Source: an uncultured Flavobacteriales bacterium (GTDB taxonomy: Bacteria > Bacteroidota > Bacteroidia > Flavobacteriales > Crocinitomicaceae). From it: a stretch of DNA of 25,801 nt. The notes beneath the pieces are model-generated. The model saw only the letters and a list, made by a program, of their open reading frames with translations. It did not search any database and was not told the DNA's origin. Shown here piece after piece: positions 16,735-25,078 of this stretch. Location of the stretch: assembly GCA_946479985.1 (NCBI GenBank), contig CAMLIF010000052.1:1-25801 (forward strand). The letters are read 5' to 3'. Made by a program: the position numbers and the translations under genes. Each line of letters starts with the position of its first letter. Position 1 is the stretch's first letter.

Positions 16735-18396
16735 TCAGAGAGATAGAATAAATTTAACCAGATCTTCAGGATGCTCCATATTCCATTTTTTACGTAAGCG
16801 GAGCCCTGTTTTTCGAACGGAATCAGGTGAAATACCCAGAGTACGGGACATTTCAAGATTAGATAAATTCAATTTAATCAATGTGATCAGGCGCAGTTCT
16901 GCATTTGTTAAATCAGGTGAATGCGTAAGTACTTTTGTGAAGAAATTCGGATTCAGTTTTTCAAACAGACTTTTAAACTCCAGCCAATCATCGTCGGTAA
17001 GTAATGTAAACGACTGAAGTTTATCCAGCATCTTCATACGTTCTTCTGAATACTGCTGATTATCTTCCTGGTTAAACTGTTCGATTTCAGCAGTGAGACT
17101 TTCAATCATGGTGTTTTTCTCCATTAAATTGGAAAGCATTCCGCGGAGTTGTGACTCGGTAATTTCCAGCTCCTGTTGTACCCGCTGCCGTTTCAAATCA
17201 GAAAGTTCTTTTTCTCTTCTGCGTTTCCGTATGTTCAATCGCAGAATCCAGATGAACACAATAACAGACAGAATAGTAACCGCAATCAATCCGTAGATCA
17301 GGATTTCGCTGTACCTTTTATTTGTACGCAGAATACTCAACTCAGCCTGCTTTTGCTCAAAGTGGATCTGGAACTCTGTTTTCTTGAGATTCTCCTGGTT
17401 GGTCAACTGTTGAATACTGTCGGAATACAGTCTCGACAGCTTATAAAATTCCAAAGCATCTTTGTAATTCCCCTTTGCCTGCGAAACCGCCGTTTTTGAT
17501 TGGAAAAGTATCCGGTAATTGGATGCATTGTATTCAAGTGTGCTTATCAAACTATCCATCAGCGCCAGTTTTCTTTCGGCCCGATCCAGCATATTCAATT
17601 CAATTTCAATGCGAATCAATAAGTTTAAAGCAGTGATAGCACTTCCATGTTGATTTGTTTCAATACTGATCTTAAAATCCTCATTACACAAAGCATAAGC
17701 CTTATCCAAATCCTTCTCTAAAAAATAAATGTGCCCTAAGTTCCCGGATAACACACCTATCCAGGGCCGGTTATTTGATTTTTCGGCCAGATGAAGTGCA
17801 TACTGAAAATAGTGTTTTGCAGAATCTGTTTGTTGCAGCTCGCGAAAAATAAGTCCGTAGGTGTTAATCAAACCAATCTTAAAATTAACTGCAATACTTT
17901 TGTCTGCCAGTGCCAGCTTTATTTCTCTCCTGGCTTCATTGAACCGCTTGTAATAGAAGAATGCTAATCCATACGACTCATGAAAAGTAGTCAGGAACTT
18001 CTTGTCTTCCGGAACCTCATCTTTTATTGATTGATCTGCCTTGTACAAATAGTAAAACGCATCTTCGGAGTACCCGTAGTTGAACATGCGCTTTCCAATA
18101 TAGGCGGTTAACTCCGAATAATACTTGCCTTTTACTTTCTCCGCTTCTACCGCACAGTATTTATTGATCCTGTTCCAGACAGTCTTATTTTCAAAAAGAT
18201 GGGCCGGATGTTTTTCCAGATACTTTAAAAGCAAAAACGTGGGATCTGAATTATCCGCAAGAATTTTATTAATTTCGGCCTTTCCATGGTCAAATGTTTT
18301 CTGACCGAATGATCTTTCAGCGAAAAAAAGCAGAAAAACAGCAACTAAAGTTAATGCGGTGAATTTTAGCTGGGGCTTAAAAAAGGTTCTCAACAT
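16735..18396 (-). CDS. TPR - transmembrane - LuxR-like HTH one-component regulator
   Basis: The start is the ATG at 18396 (553 residues); an upstream TTG would add 11 residues of little use. An N-terminal signal or membrane segment ('FTALTLVAVFLLFFAERSFG', about 12-31) is followed by about 330 residues of TPR-like helical repeats ('ALHLAEKSNNRPWIGVLSGN', 'LGHIYFLEKDLDKAYAL'). A transmembrane helix is at about 365-386 ('YGLIAVTILSVIVFIWIL'), then a basic and coiled-coil linker, and a LuxR/GerE-like HTH at about 500-545 ('LTNAELRLITLIKLNLS', 'EMSRTLGISPDSVRKTGLR'). There is no receiver or kinase domain, so it probably senses outside the membrane and binds DNA inside, as in related Bacteroidota proteins. 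It lies between two T9SS cargo genes on the same strand, with its own 84-base upstream region. Confidence 0.92.
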   Translation of the reverse strand: MLRTFFKPQLKFTALTLVAVFLLFFAERSFGQKTFDHGKAEINKILADNSDPTFLLLKYLEKHPAHLFENKTVWNRINKYCAVEAEKVKGKYYSELTAYIGKRMFNYGYSEDAFYYLYKADQSIKDEVPEDKKFLTTFHESYGLAFFYYKRFNEARREIKLALADKSIAVNFKIGLINTYGLIFRELQQTDSAKHYFQYALHLAEKSNNRPWIGVLSGNLGHIYFLEKDLDKAYALCNEDFKISIETNQHGSAITALNLLIRIEIELNMLDRAERKLALMDSLISTLEYNASNYRILFQSKTAVSQAKGNYKDALEFYKLSRLYSDSIQQLTNQENLKKTEFQIHFEQKQAELSILRTNKRYSEILIYGLIAVTILSVIVFIWILRLNIRKRRREKELSDLKRQRVQQELEITESQLRGMLSNLMEKNTMIESLTAEIEQFNQEDNQQYSEERMKMLDKLQSFTLLTDDDWLEFKSLFEKLNPNFFTKVLTHSPDLTNAELRLITLIKLNLSNLEMSRTLGISPDSVRKTGLRLRKKWNMEHPEDLVKFILSL

Positions 18397-18397
18397 G

Positions 18398-18405
18398 AGT
18401 ATGAC
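18398..18405 (-). promoter_or_regulatory. GTCATACT octamer at the regulator start
   Basis: The octamer on the - strand ends one base before the ATG at 18396. It shares GTCATACTCA (10 bases) with the copy at 22021-22030. At this place it would be in the leader, or act as an autoregulatory site if the RNA starts nearby. Confidence 0.3.
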
Positions 18406-18480
18406 TATAGTAAACCGAAAGTACAACAATTTACTAAATGTATAGTCGTACAGTTTTCATACGCTATCAGATCTGAGCCA

Positions 18481-21400
18481 TCAGCGTATCAAATTCACAT
18501 GTCCAACGGCAGTTTCTTTACTGTCGTTCTCAATTAATCCGAATGTCAGTTTCCAGATGTAAGCCCCTTCTTTGGCCAGTTCATTACTGTAGGTTCCATC
18601 CCACCCTTCCGTGATATCAGAGCTTGAGAAAACCAATTCTCCCCAACGGTCATAAATCTCAAGAAGATAATCGTTCTCATCCATTCCAGCCGTCATTACC
18701 GGTCTGAAAACCGGGTTGTATTCATCATCGTCTGGTGTAAACGTATTTGGAACATAATACAGCAGCTGGTCTTTTACCAAAATGGTTTTATAGGTTGTAT
18801 CAGAACAGCCGAAATTGGTTGTAACGATCAATTCGACCAGGTAACTGCCAATTTCTCCAATTGGAAAATCATGAACGGGGTTTTCATTCGCCGAAGTACC
18901 GCCGTCACCAAAATTCCAGGCACTGAAATCATGGTTTTGAGATTCGTTATCGAAATTAACCGTAGGACCGTCGGAGTAAACCTGCTGCGGACCGTAATCA
19001 AATGCGGCAACCGGAACCGGATGAACACAGATCATATCGTTTAATGTTAATGTTGTTGTACACAGTCCATCTGAAACAGCCGTAAGTGTAATGTCGTAAC
19101 AAGCTGCATCGGGATAGTTGTTATTGACATCTGCAAAACTGCCTGAAGTTGCTCCGTTTCCTAAATCCCAGCTATAAATAGTTACACCCTGAACAGTACT
19201 CGCGTTTGTGAAATTAACCTCTAAAGGCTGACATCCTTCGGTTTTATCTGAAATGAAATTAACCACAGGGACAGCAGTTATTTTGACAAGAATGGTGGTT
19301 GTGTCCTGGACACATCCCGGATCTGCAGGCAAAATGTAATTAAAGGAATAATTGTCATGAGAAACATTTGTCAAATCGAAAACATTCGTTGCGGTATTGA
19401 AGTTGCCTACCGGTACATTTGCCGATTGTTCCCAGTACCCCGTAATTGGTTCAAACGGATGATTGATGTAAGGACTGAAATCTTCTGACGTTCCCGATAC
19501 ATTACAAAAATGCAAGCTCTGATCCGGAGCAGCAACGGGTTGTTGATGAATAGTTAAACTCAGTTGAGCCGTATCATTCGGACAATAAGTTCCGTGAACG
19601 ACGTATTCAAAATCAAAAGTTCCTGCATCACCAGTCAAAGTCAAATCGCCATTGCCAGCAAGGGTTCCGTTAAATCCTGCTGACAGACTTTCCCAGGTTC
19701 CACCGGCATCAGCACCTGCAGAAAGCAGACCTGAAAGTGCATAGTTTGTATTCGTTGAACAAGAGAAATCGGTGCTGTCATTACCTGCCAACAATAAATC
19801 CTCAAAAGTTACTGTTGCATTATCTGTTCCGCTGCAGCCAAATTGATTGGTAACAACAACAGTGTGATTTCCTGAAACGGTAACATCTAAAGTCTGTGAA
19901 GTTTCACCTGTATCCCATGAATAAGTCATTCCAGCATTTCCGGCGTCTAATGTAACGACCGTTCCCTCGCAATGATTCTGGTCCGGTCCTAGATTTACTA
20001 CAGGATTCGGGCTATAACTTACAACAATTGTATCATACGAATAGCAAACCGGTCTGAAGGTAATATCGTCCAAGGCAAAATCGTTTCCGGCCCCGTTTAC
20101 GTTCTGATTAACAATACAGATCTGGGCAGAAGTGCTTGCTCCCGATTGCCATACTTGTGTATTTTGTGACCAGCTGCAGCCTGTAATGGACGGTGAAAAA
20201 ATAGGTCCAAGCTGAACATTGTTGATGTTAAACTGCAATTGCGCAACCGGCTGACCGTTTTCAACAGAAGTGACCCATGTTCCGAATTGATATGAAGTAT
20301 TGGGCTGAACAGGAACATTTTGACACCAAACCTGCGTATTGGCAGTGGAAGCGCCATTCACAACAAACTGATTTGTTCCCGGAGCCGCGGTATGATCTGC
20401 ACACGCATTGAAATTGTTATGTACCAAATTAGGCGACGTTGTAATAGCGTATGTCCCCGGATTTGAAAGCAAGCCGTAAGTACCGCCGTTACCCGGAATG
20501 TACTGTGTTGTAAATCCCGAATTTCCGGATTCAAAACCACCATTAACGATCTGGTTTGCTCCGAGTGTACCAACTTTTACCCAGTATGTACCTCCCGGGT
20601 TTGTCACAAACTTATTCGGGCCAGTAGAACCGTTGTTCCATTGATAAGTATCGTAAACTCCCGCGTTCAGGGTTAATGTTTGCCCGATACAAAGCGTGGT
20701 ATCGTTTCCCAAATCTACTTCCGCAATATTCCCGATGATCAATGTGAAATTGGCGACATCGGCCGGGCAAGCTCCATTTGCAGGGAGCGAATAAGAAAAT
20801 GTATAAGTTCCCGGGTTCACTGAATTTGTATTCCAGTTAGCGCTTGCAGGGGTAAATCCTCCGGAAGGCGTTGCAGTTGTTTCCGTCCAGGTTCCGCCAG
20901 CTGTTGCACCGGCTGAAAGAAAACTATTCAGATTAACAACCGGTCCGGGACCGCAATAAGAAGCTCCATTGTCGTTTCCTGCATTTGAAGCGGTTGAAAC
21001 AGTAATAGCAACTGTTTCATTGTCTGAACATCCAACTGCGCCGTCGTAAATGTAAACGGTTTGAGAAGTTGTAATTACTGAACCGGTTGCAAGCATTGTT
21101 CCCGTTCCGTTTGGCCCAGTATAATAATGCTGATTTCCGGAAAGTGAAGTTCCTGTAATTACAGGCAGGGTATATGTTCCACAAACGGAAATTGGGCCAA
21201 GCGGATTAATATTCGGAGTAGCTACTAAATTTACCTGGATTGTTGCTACCGAATCAGGACAGGTTCCGCCGCCATCGATTGTATAAGTATATGTTCCGTT
21301 GGTATTTGTTCCCTGAACAAAAGTCCCTAAATACCCGTTTTGCAGAACCGAAGGACCAGTCCAGGTTCCTGCGTTAGAAAGACCCGAAGTTATTTGAGGA

Positions 21401-21993
21401 TACAAATCTATATTTCCCGTTCCGGCACATTGATTCAAAACGGAGTTGGTAGCTGCAGGAGTACAAACCGAAAGTGTCAATTCATCCAATCCAGCATCAT
21501 TACCCGGCCCGCCAGGCGTATTTGTCAGTATTTGGAAAGAAATGTTCGAAGTAGTTGAAGTAAACGCAGGCATAATAACATTTTGCCAGGTGCTGGTTGT
21601 TACAACCGTTTGCGTTGAGATTACCAATCCATTTCCGTCCAAAACATTGAAAGTCATATTATTGGATGAAGTAAACGCATCTCTTGCCCACATGGAAAAA
21701 CGGTAGCTTGCTCCGGGACAAATATCGGTAAAAGGCTGATTATAAACCAGTCCAGAAACACCGTCTGCAAAATTCAGGTACAATCCGCGGGTTCCGGCAT
21801 GAACACATCCGGCAAAAGTTTGCGGCGTATTCTGATAAGTGGTTCCGGGAATGATGTATGGAATTACCGTTGTGTATTCAAAGTTATCGTAAAAATGTGT
21901 CGACCACGTGCATTGTGCTTTCATCGAAAGTGACCACAAAATGCTCACTATGAAAAGTCCTGTTCTCTGAAAAATATATAATCGTTGCTTCAT
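18481..21993 (-). CDS. Large T9SS type B protein with galactose-binding-like and PKD domains
   Basis: The 1170-residue product has a signal peptide ending 'SLSMKAQ' (about 27). Residues about 28-182 form a jelly-roll, carbohydrate-binding-like domain ('HAGTRGLYLNFADG', 'PGASYRFSMWARDAF', 'DAGLDELTLSVC'), and a second one lies at about 483-650 ('VNGGFESGNSGF', 'QPNTSYQFGTWVT', 'NDFALDDITFRPVC'). Between and after them are Ig-like modules with 'VDLGNDTTLCIGQTLTLNAG'-type starts. Two PKD domains are at about 909-1070 ('IYSWDLGNGATSG', 'FSAWNFGDGGTS'). The end ('VPNTFTPDDDEYNPVF', 'IYDRWGELVFSS', 'GWDGTYSNELAKEGAYIWK') is the gliding-motility-associated type B sorting domain. It is probably a surface adhesin or glycan-binding protein. 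Its promoter region carries a full-consensus -7 element and the 16-base box shared with the gene at 13494-16586. Confidence 0.94.
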   Translation of the reverse strand: MKQRLYIFQRTGLFIVSILWSLSMKAQCTWSTHFYDNFEYTTVIPYIIPGTTYQNTPQTFAGCVHAGTRGLYLNFADGVSGLVYNQPFTDICPGASYRFSMWARDAFTSSNNMTFNVLDGNGLVISTQTVVTTSTWQNVIMPAFTSTTSNISFQILTNTPGGPGNDAGLDELTLSVCTPAATNSVLNQCAGTGNIDLYPQITSGLSNAGTWTGPSVLQNGYLGTFVQGTNTNGTYTYTIDGGGTCPDSVATIQVNLVATPNINPLGPISVCGTYTLPVITGTSLSGNQHYYTGPNGTGTMLATGSVITTSQTVYIYDGAVGCSDNETVAITVSTASNAGNDNGASYCGPGPVVNLNSFLSAGATAGGTWTETTATPSGGFTPASANWNTNSVNPGTYTFSYSLPANGACPADVANFTLIIGNIAEVDLGNDTTLCIGQTLTLNAGVYDTYQWNNGSTGPNKFVTNPGGTYWVKVGTLGANQIVNGGFESGNSGFTTQYIPGNGGTYGLLSNPGTYAITTSPNLVHNNFNACADHTAAPGTNQFVVNGASTANTQVWCQNVPVQPNTSYQFGTWVTSVENGQPVAQLQFNINNVQLGPIFSPSITGCSWSQNTQVWQSGASTSAQICIVNQNVNGAGNDFALDDITFRPVCYSYDTIVVSYSPNPVVNLGPDQNHCEGTVVTLDAGNAGMTYSWDTGETSQTLDVTVSGNHTVVVTNQFGCSGTDNATVTFEDLLLAGNDSTDFSCSTNTNYALSGLLSAGADAGGTWESLSAGFNGTLAGNGDLTLTGDAGTFDFEYVVHGTYCPNDTAQLSLTIHQQPVAAPDQSLHFCNVSGTSEDFSPYINHPFEPITGYWEQSANVPVGNFNTATNVFDLTNVSHDNYSFNYILPADPGCVQDTTTILVKITAVPVVNFISDKTEGCQPLEVNFTNASTVQGVTIYSWDLGNGATSGSFADVNNNYPDAACYDITLTAVSDGLCTTTLTLNDMICVHPVPVAAFDYGPQQVYSDGPTVNFDNESQNHDFSAWNFGDGGTSANENPVHDFPIGEIGSYLVELIVTTNFGCSDTTYKTILVKDQLLYYVPNTFTPDDDEYNPVFRPVMTAGMDENDYLLEIYDRWGELVFSSSDITEGWDGTYSNELAKEGAYIWKLTFGLIENDSKETAVGHVNLIR

Positions 21994-22010
21994 TATCCTG
22001 CTACTAACAA

Positions 22011-22018
22011 CAAAATTA
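22011..22018 (-). promoter_or_regulatory. -7 element TAATTTTG of the 1170-residue gene
   Basis: TAATTTTG on the - strand matches TAnnTTTG fully and ends 17 bases before the ATG at 21993. No TTTG is found at the -33 place, which would fit a promoter that needs an activator. Confidence 0.6.
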
Positions 22019-22022
22019 CGTG

Positions 22023-22030
22023 AGTATGAC
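22023..22030 (-). promoter_or_regulatory. GTCATACT octamer upstream of the type B T9SS gene
   Basis: The octamer lies 29 bases before the ATG at 21993 and 4 bases upstream of the -7 element, close to the place where a -10 extension or operator would sit. See the copies at 16607 and 18398. Confidence 0.35.
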
Positions 22031-22053
22031 GCCAGAGTTGCTTAAATATAAAG

Positions 22054-22069
22054 GACAAAAACGGGACAA
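22054..22069 (-). promoter_or_regulatory. 16-bp tandem-half-site box, copy 2
   Basis: On the - strand it reads TTGTCCCGTTTTTGTC, one base different from copy 1 at 16646-16661, again with two TTGTC half-sites 11 bases apart. It lies 60 bases before the ATG at 21993 and about 35 bases upstream of the -7 element, a typical place for an activator. Confidence 0.6.
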
Positions 22070-22166
22070 CTCTCCTAAACCACTGATAATTAATCTGAAA
22101 AATAACAGTCATATTACGCATTGTTGATTTTCAAACGTTAAATGAAAAAACAAACTGTTGAATCTT

Positions 22167-22196
22167 TTTGTCAGTTGTGAATAATTCGTATGTTAG
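22167..22196 (+). promoter_or_regulatory. Promoter of the GNAT gene
   Basis: TTTG (22167-22170), an 18-base spacer and TATGTTAG (22189-22196, one base off TAnnTTTG) form a good promoter. The upstream in-frame ATG at 22190 lies inside the -7 element, so it cannot be the start; the ATG at 22217 can. Confidence 0.55.
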
Positions 22197-22216
22197 CCTA
22201 CATAAAATTGAATGCC

Positions 22217-22741
22217 ATGTTAGAACAAACAATCAGTATCCGAAATGCAAACGAGAATGAGTTCAAAGATGCCGGACAGCTGGTAGCGGAAGTTTATTCT
22301 CAACTCGAAGGTTTTCCAAAACCGGATGATCATCCGGACTATTACTCCAGTTTATACAATATCGGTACATTCACAACTAAACCCGAAACAGAGCTTTTAG
22401 TTGCTGTTCAAAACGAAAAAGAAATTTTGGGTGCCGTGGTTTATTTTGGAGAAATGGAGCATTATGGTTCAGGAGGAATTGCAACCCGGCAGCAACATGC
22501 AGCAGGAATAAGATTATTGGCTGTTCATCCGGAAGCGCGGGGACTTGGATTAGGAAAACTCTTAACTGAAGTCTGTATCGAAAAAGCTAAAGACAAGCAG
22601 CTTCAGGAAGTAATCCTTCACAGTACAAGCGCCATGCAAACTGCCTGGGGAATGTATGAGCGTATGGGCTTTAAACGATCGGAAGATCTTGATTTCTTAC
22701 AAGGAGAAATGACCGTATTCGGATTTCGATTGGAATTGTAA
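22217..22741 (+). CDS. GNAT-family N-acetyltransferase
   Basis: The 174-residue product is a GCN5-related acetyltransferase, an enzyme class that moves acetyl from acetyl-CoA to an amine. Motif A is clear: 'RLLAVHPEARGLGLGKLL' at about 95-112, with the R-x-x-G-x-G pyrophosphate-binding loop. Motif B is 'ILHSTSAMQTAWGMYERMGF', with the usual Tyr and 'GF' near residue 155. The start chosen is ATG 22217, because an ATG at 22190 is inside the promoter and the shorter form gives the usual N-terminus ('ISIRNANENEFKDAGQL'). The substrate cannot be told from the sequence. It is a single-gene unit, divergent from the type B T9SS gene and convergent, 2 bases apart, with the gene ending at 22744. Confidence 0.92.
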   Translation: MLEQTISIRNANENEFKDAGQLVAEVYSQLEGFPKPDDHPDYYSSLYNIGTFTTKPETELLVAVQNEKEILGAVVYFGEMEHYGSGGIATRQQHAAGIRLLAVHPEARGLGLGKLLTEVCIEKAKDKQLQEVILHSTSAMQTAWGMYERMGFKRSEDLDFLQGEMTVFGFRLEL

Positions 22742-22743
22742 TC

Positions 22744-23733
22744 TTAATGGCGGTTATCACAATTGATGTAGATATCAGGCTCTGATTTATTCAGAAACGA
22801 AATTACCGGACAACCAAATGACTGGTATTCGAACCCGAAAATAACAGGTGGTTTGTTTTTGAATACTTCGCCGGTCCATTGTTCATAAAGGACATTATCC
22901 TCTTCCGTTTCAATTGAATTTAACGGTGTTAAAGCCGTGCTTTCCGATTCCATGTAAACCTGCTCGTAAAGGATTTCATTTGTGCGTTTTTTCATAACCA
23001 GCAAATAGCGACCAACAGGACCAGCCGGAGTTTTATAGTTCGCAAGGTAATAGATGTATTCTTTCGTTTTGAACGAATAAACATCTTCAGAAGTACAAGT
23101 ATAACCAGCCTCAATATCATCAATACGCATAAAGATTAGTGAATCCATTGCTAAAATTTCATCCTCCCAAAACTTAAAGAATTCTTTAGACCCGGTATTC
23201 TTCCATTTGATCGGTTTCAGTTTTCCTGTTACAAACGGACTCTTCTGCCCTATTGCGACAAATGTTCTGTTGTAAAAGAGCCCTAATGTATCCAGCTGCA
23301 TTTCCGTTGGGTGAAACCCGAATTGATAATCATACTGAGAATACGGCCAATCATCATCCGTTGCGTAATTATTCAGCACAGCAGCAATTTCCAAATCTTT
23401 CACGTTGAATGAGATTTCTTTATCAACTTCATAATCATAGATAAACACTTGATCAGACTCAGAAATTCCCATACCTGAGAGCAGCTGTTTTCTATAAACA
23501 TCATCCAGTTTGATGACTTTCAATTCATTTAGATCCTCGTTCTCCAAATTCGGAATGGCCAGTGAATCCGGATGATCGCTCAGCGGATAATTATCGGAAA
23601 GGAAAATAAACGGTGTCAAAATATCCGTGCCATCGTCATAGATCGATACCTGATACAATGGCATGTCCTGAGCTTTCAGCCCAAAATGGATGAACAGGCT
23701 TAGAATAAAAATATAAAACGATTGTGTTTTCAT
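22744..23733 (-). CDS. Secreted protein of unknown function (329 aa)
   Basis: I do not recognise this protein. The ATG at 23733 is chosen over a start 15 bases upstream because it directly begins a signal peptide ('MKTQSFYIFILSLFIHFGLK', cleavage after 'KAQ' at about residue 22). The mature part is acidic and mixed alpha/beta; 'VIKLDDVYRKQLLSG' and 'TFVAIGQKSPFVTGKLKPIK' are the most distinctive parts. Three Cys residues lie at 'YTCTSED', 'SFGCPVIS' and 'INCDNRH' near the end. There is no T9SS signal, lipobox or membrane segment, so it should be periplasmic. It is the last gene of a three-gene - strand cluster, 35 bases after the secreted 193-residue protein, and probably shares its transcript. 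Confidence 0.85.
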   Translation of the reverse strand: MKTQSFYIFILSLFIHFGLKAQDMPLYQVSIYDDGTDILTPFIFLSDNYPLSDHPDSLAIPNLENEDLNELKVIKLDDVYRKQLLSGMGISESDQVFIYDYEVDKEISFNVKDLEIAAVLNNYATDDDWPYSQYDYQFGFHPTEMQLDTLGLFYNRTFVAIGQKSPFVTGKLKPIKWKNTGSKEFFKFWEDEILAMDSLIFMRIDDIEAGYTCTSEDVYSFKTKEYIYYLANYKTPAGPVGRYLLVMKKRTNEILYEQVYMESESTALTPLNSIETEEDNVLYEQWTGEVFKNKPPVIFGFEYQSFGCPVISFLNKSEPDIYINCDNRH

Positions 23734-23768
23734 GAACTGATATGTCATAAAACTAAAAAAGTAACAAA

Positions 23769-24350
23769 TTATTCCGCCCCTAAATGAAATACGGAAACAG
23801 AAACATACTTAATGTATTTAATTCCGCCGGCAGTTTCCGCTGGGCCGTAAAAGAATGCCTGATGAACCGCTAGATTCGTGTCTCCGGAAAAGTCAAAATT
23901 CTTCGAATCAATTATTTTCATGGTTAAAAGCGGAATGCTGTATTCGATTCCCGAATCCTCATCCAAAACCATTGATACGGAGGAAGTAAACGAAGATGAA
24001 ACCAAACACTTCTTGTTTTCATCATAGAATGAAAGTGTTACAAAATAATCGCCCGGAGTTGCCTGATAGCTGCTCTTGAAATTCACCATTTTCAAATCGA
24101 AAGTCAAACGAGCTTCAGTATACCCAACATTGTAAAATTTCAGATTTTTGATAATAAGTGAATCCTTTGATCCTGTTGCCAGTAATTTCACCTCCTTACC
24201 CAAGGTGAACTGTTGACCATTTTCTTTGGTCCCTTTTTCCTTATCAATTACATAACTAATAACACTGGAAGTCAAGGGATAAAACTCCTGGCACAATGCG
24301 GAGGCTGAATATGAAACAGTAATTAGCAAGGTGTAAAACAGCGTTTTCAT
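23769..24350 (-). CDS. Secreted protein of unknown function (193 aa)
   Basis: The start is the ATG at 24350, which begins a signal peptide ('MKTLFYTLLITVSYSASA', cleavage near 'LCQ'); an upstream start would add 11 residues in front of it. The Cys at 'ALCQ' does not make a good lipobox because Leu precedes it. The mature part is probably one beta-sandwich domain: alternating strands such as 'SLIIKNLKFYNVGYTEARL', 'GDYFVTLSFYDENKKC' and 'IKYIKYVSVSVFHLG'. I cannot assign a family. The gene lies 39 bases after the FMN reductase and 35 bases before the 329-residue secreted protein, all on the - strand, suggesting one operon. A role cannot be inferred. Confidence 0.85.
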   Translation of the reverse strand: MKTLFYTLLITVSYSASALCQEFYPLTSSVISYVIDKEKGTKENGQQFTLGKEVKLLATGSKDSLIIKNLKFYNVGYTEARLTFDLKMVNFKSSYQATPGDYFVTLSFYDENKKCLVSSSFTSSVSMVLDEDSGIEYSIPLLTMKIIDSKNFDFSGDTNLAVHQAFFYGPAETAGGIKYIKYVSVSVFHLGAE

Positions 24351-24389
24351 AGTAAACTTATTTAGTCCCAAATTAAGTAACATATTTGT

Positions 24390-24923
24390 TTAAGTAATCG
24401 ATTCAATAAATGCTTTCGTGAACCGATCGAAATCCAGCTTCGTTTGAGCGTCTGTGATTTCACCTTCGACATTTACTTTCCCTTTAATTCCCTGTATCAA
24501 TAAAGTGGTATCATCAGAAAATTTCGCGCCCAGCGTTTCCATAATCAATTGTAATTCTTCATGGCCTTTTATTCCACTTGCGGAAGCGGTAATCAATCCG
24601 GCAGGTTTGTTAGTGAAAACTGTTGTTGAAACGCACCATTCAAGTACATTTTTCAGTCCGCTGGGAATACTGAACACATATTCCGGAGTACAGATTACAA
24701 CACCATCGGCTTTTTCAACGGCTTTCCGAAAAGACAAAACTTCAGGAGGTGTATTCTCAAGCGATAAATCAGGGTCAAAATGTGGCAGCGATTTCAGATC
24801 ATTAAAAACAGAAACCTGCAATGTATTCTCTGTATGACGAACGAACAAATCCATCAATCGCTCATTTGCAGAATGACTGCTTGCACTGCCGATTATTACA
24901 AAGACATTTTTCTTTTCGTTCAT
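24390..24923 (-). CDS. NADPH-dependent FMN reductase family protein
   Basis: The 177-residue product belongs to the NADPH-dependent FMN reductase family of flavodoxin-like proteins, which reduce FMN, quinones or azo compounds with NAD(P)H in the cytoplasm. The phosphate-binding loop is 'IIGSASSHSANERL' (about 8-21), and 'ICTPEYVFSIPSGLKNVLEW' (about 77-96) is the FMN-contacting motif with the usual 'PEY' and 'LKN..EW'. 'LITASASGIKGHEELQLIME' matches the following helix region. The ATG at 24923 is used because the alternative upstream start is a TTG. Length is normal for the family. It is the first gene of a - strand cluster with two secreted proteins of unknown function. No convincing consensus promoter was found in the 155 bases before it. 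Confidence 0.93.
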   Translation of the reverse strand: MNEKKNVFVIIGSASSHSANERLMDLFVRHTENTLQVSVFNDLKSLPHFDPDLSLENTPPEVLSFRKAVEKADGVVICTPEYVFSIPSGLKNVLEWCVSTTVFTNKPAGLITASASGIKGHEELQLIMETLGAKFSDDTTLLIQGIKGKVNVEGEITDAQTKLDFDRFTKAFIESIT

Positions 24924-25078
24924 TATGGATTCAGTCAATTTTGAGTTGAAATTAGGAAAAAGGCAGACCTTTCATCTCAAAAAAGAATCCTTTATTTCAA
25001 AATCAATTACTTTCGTGTAAAACAACTTGAATTGATCGCATTTTACATCATTATTGCCTTAATCAATCACTATAAAAG

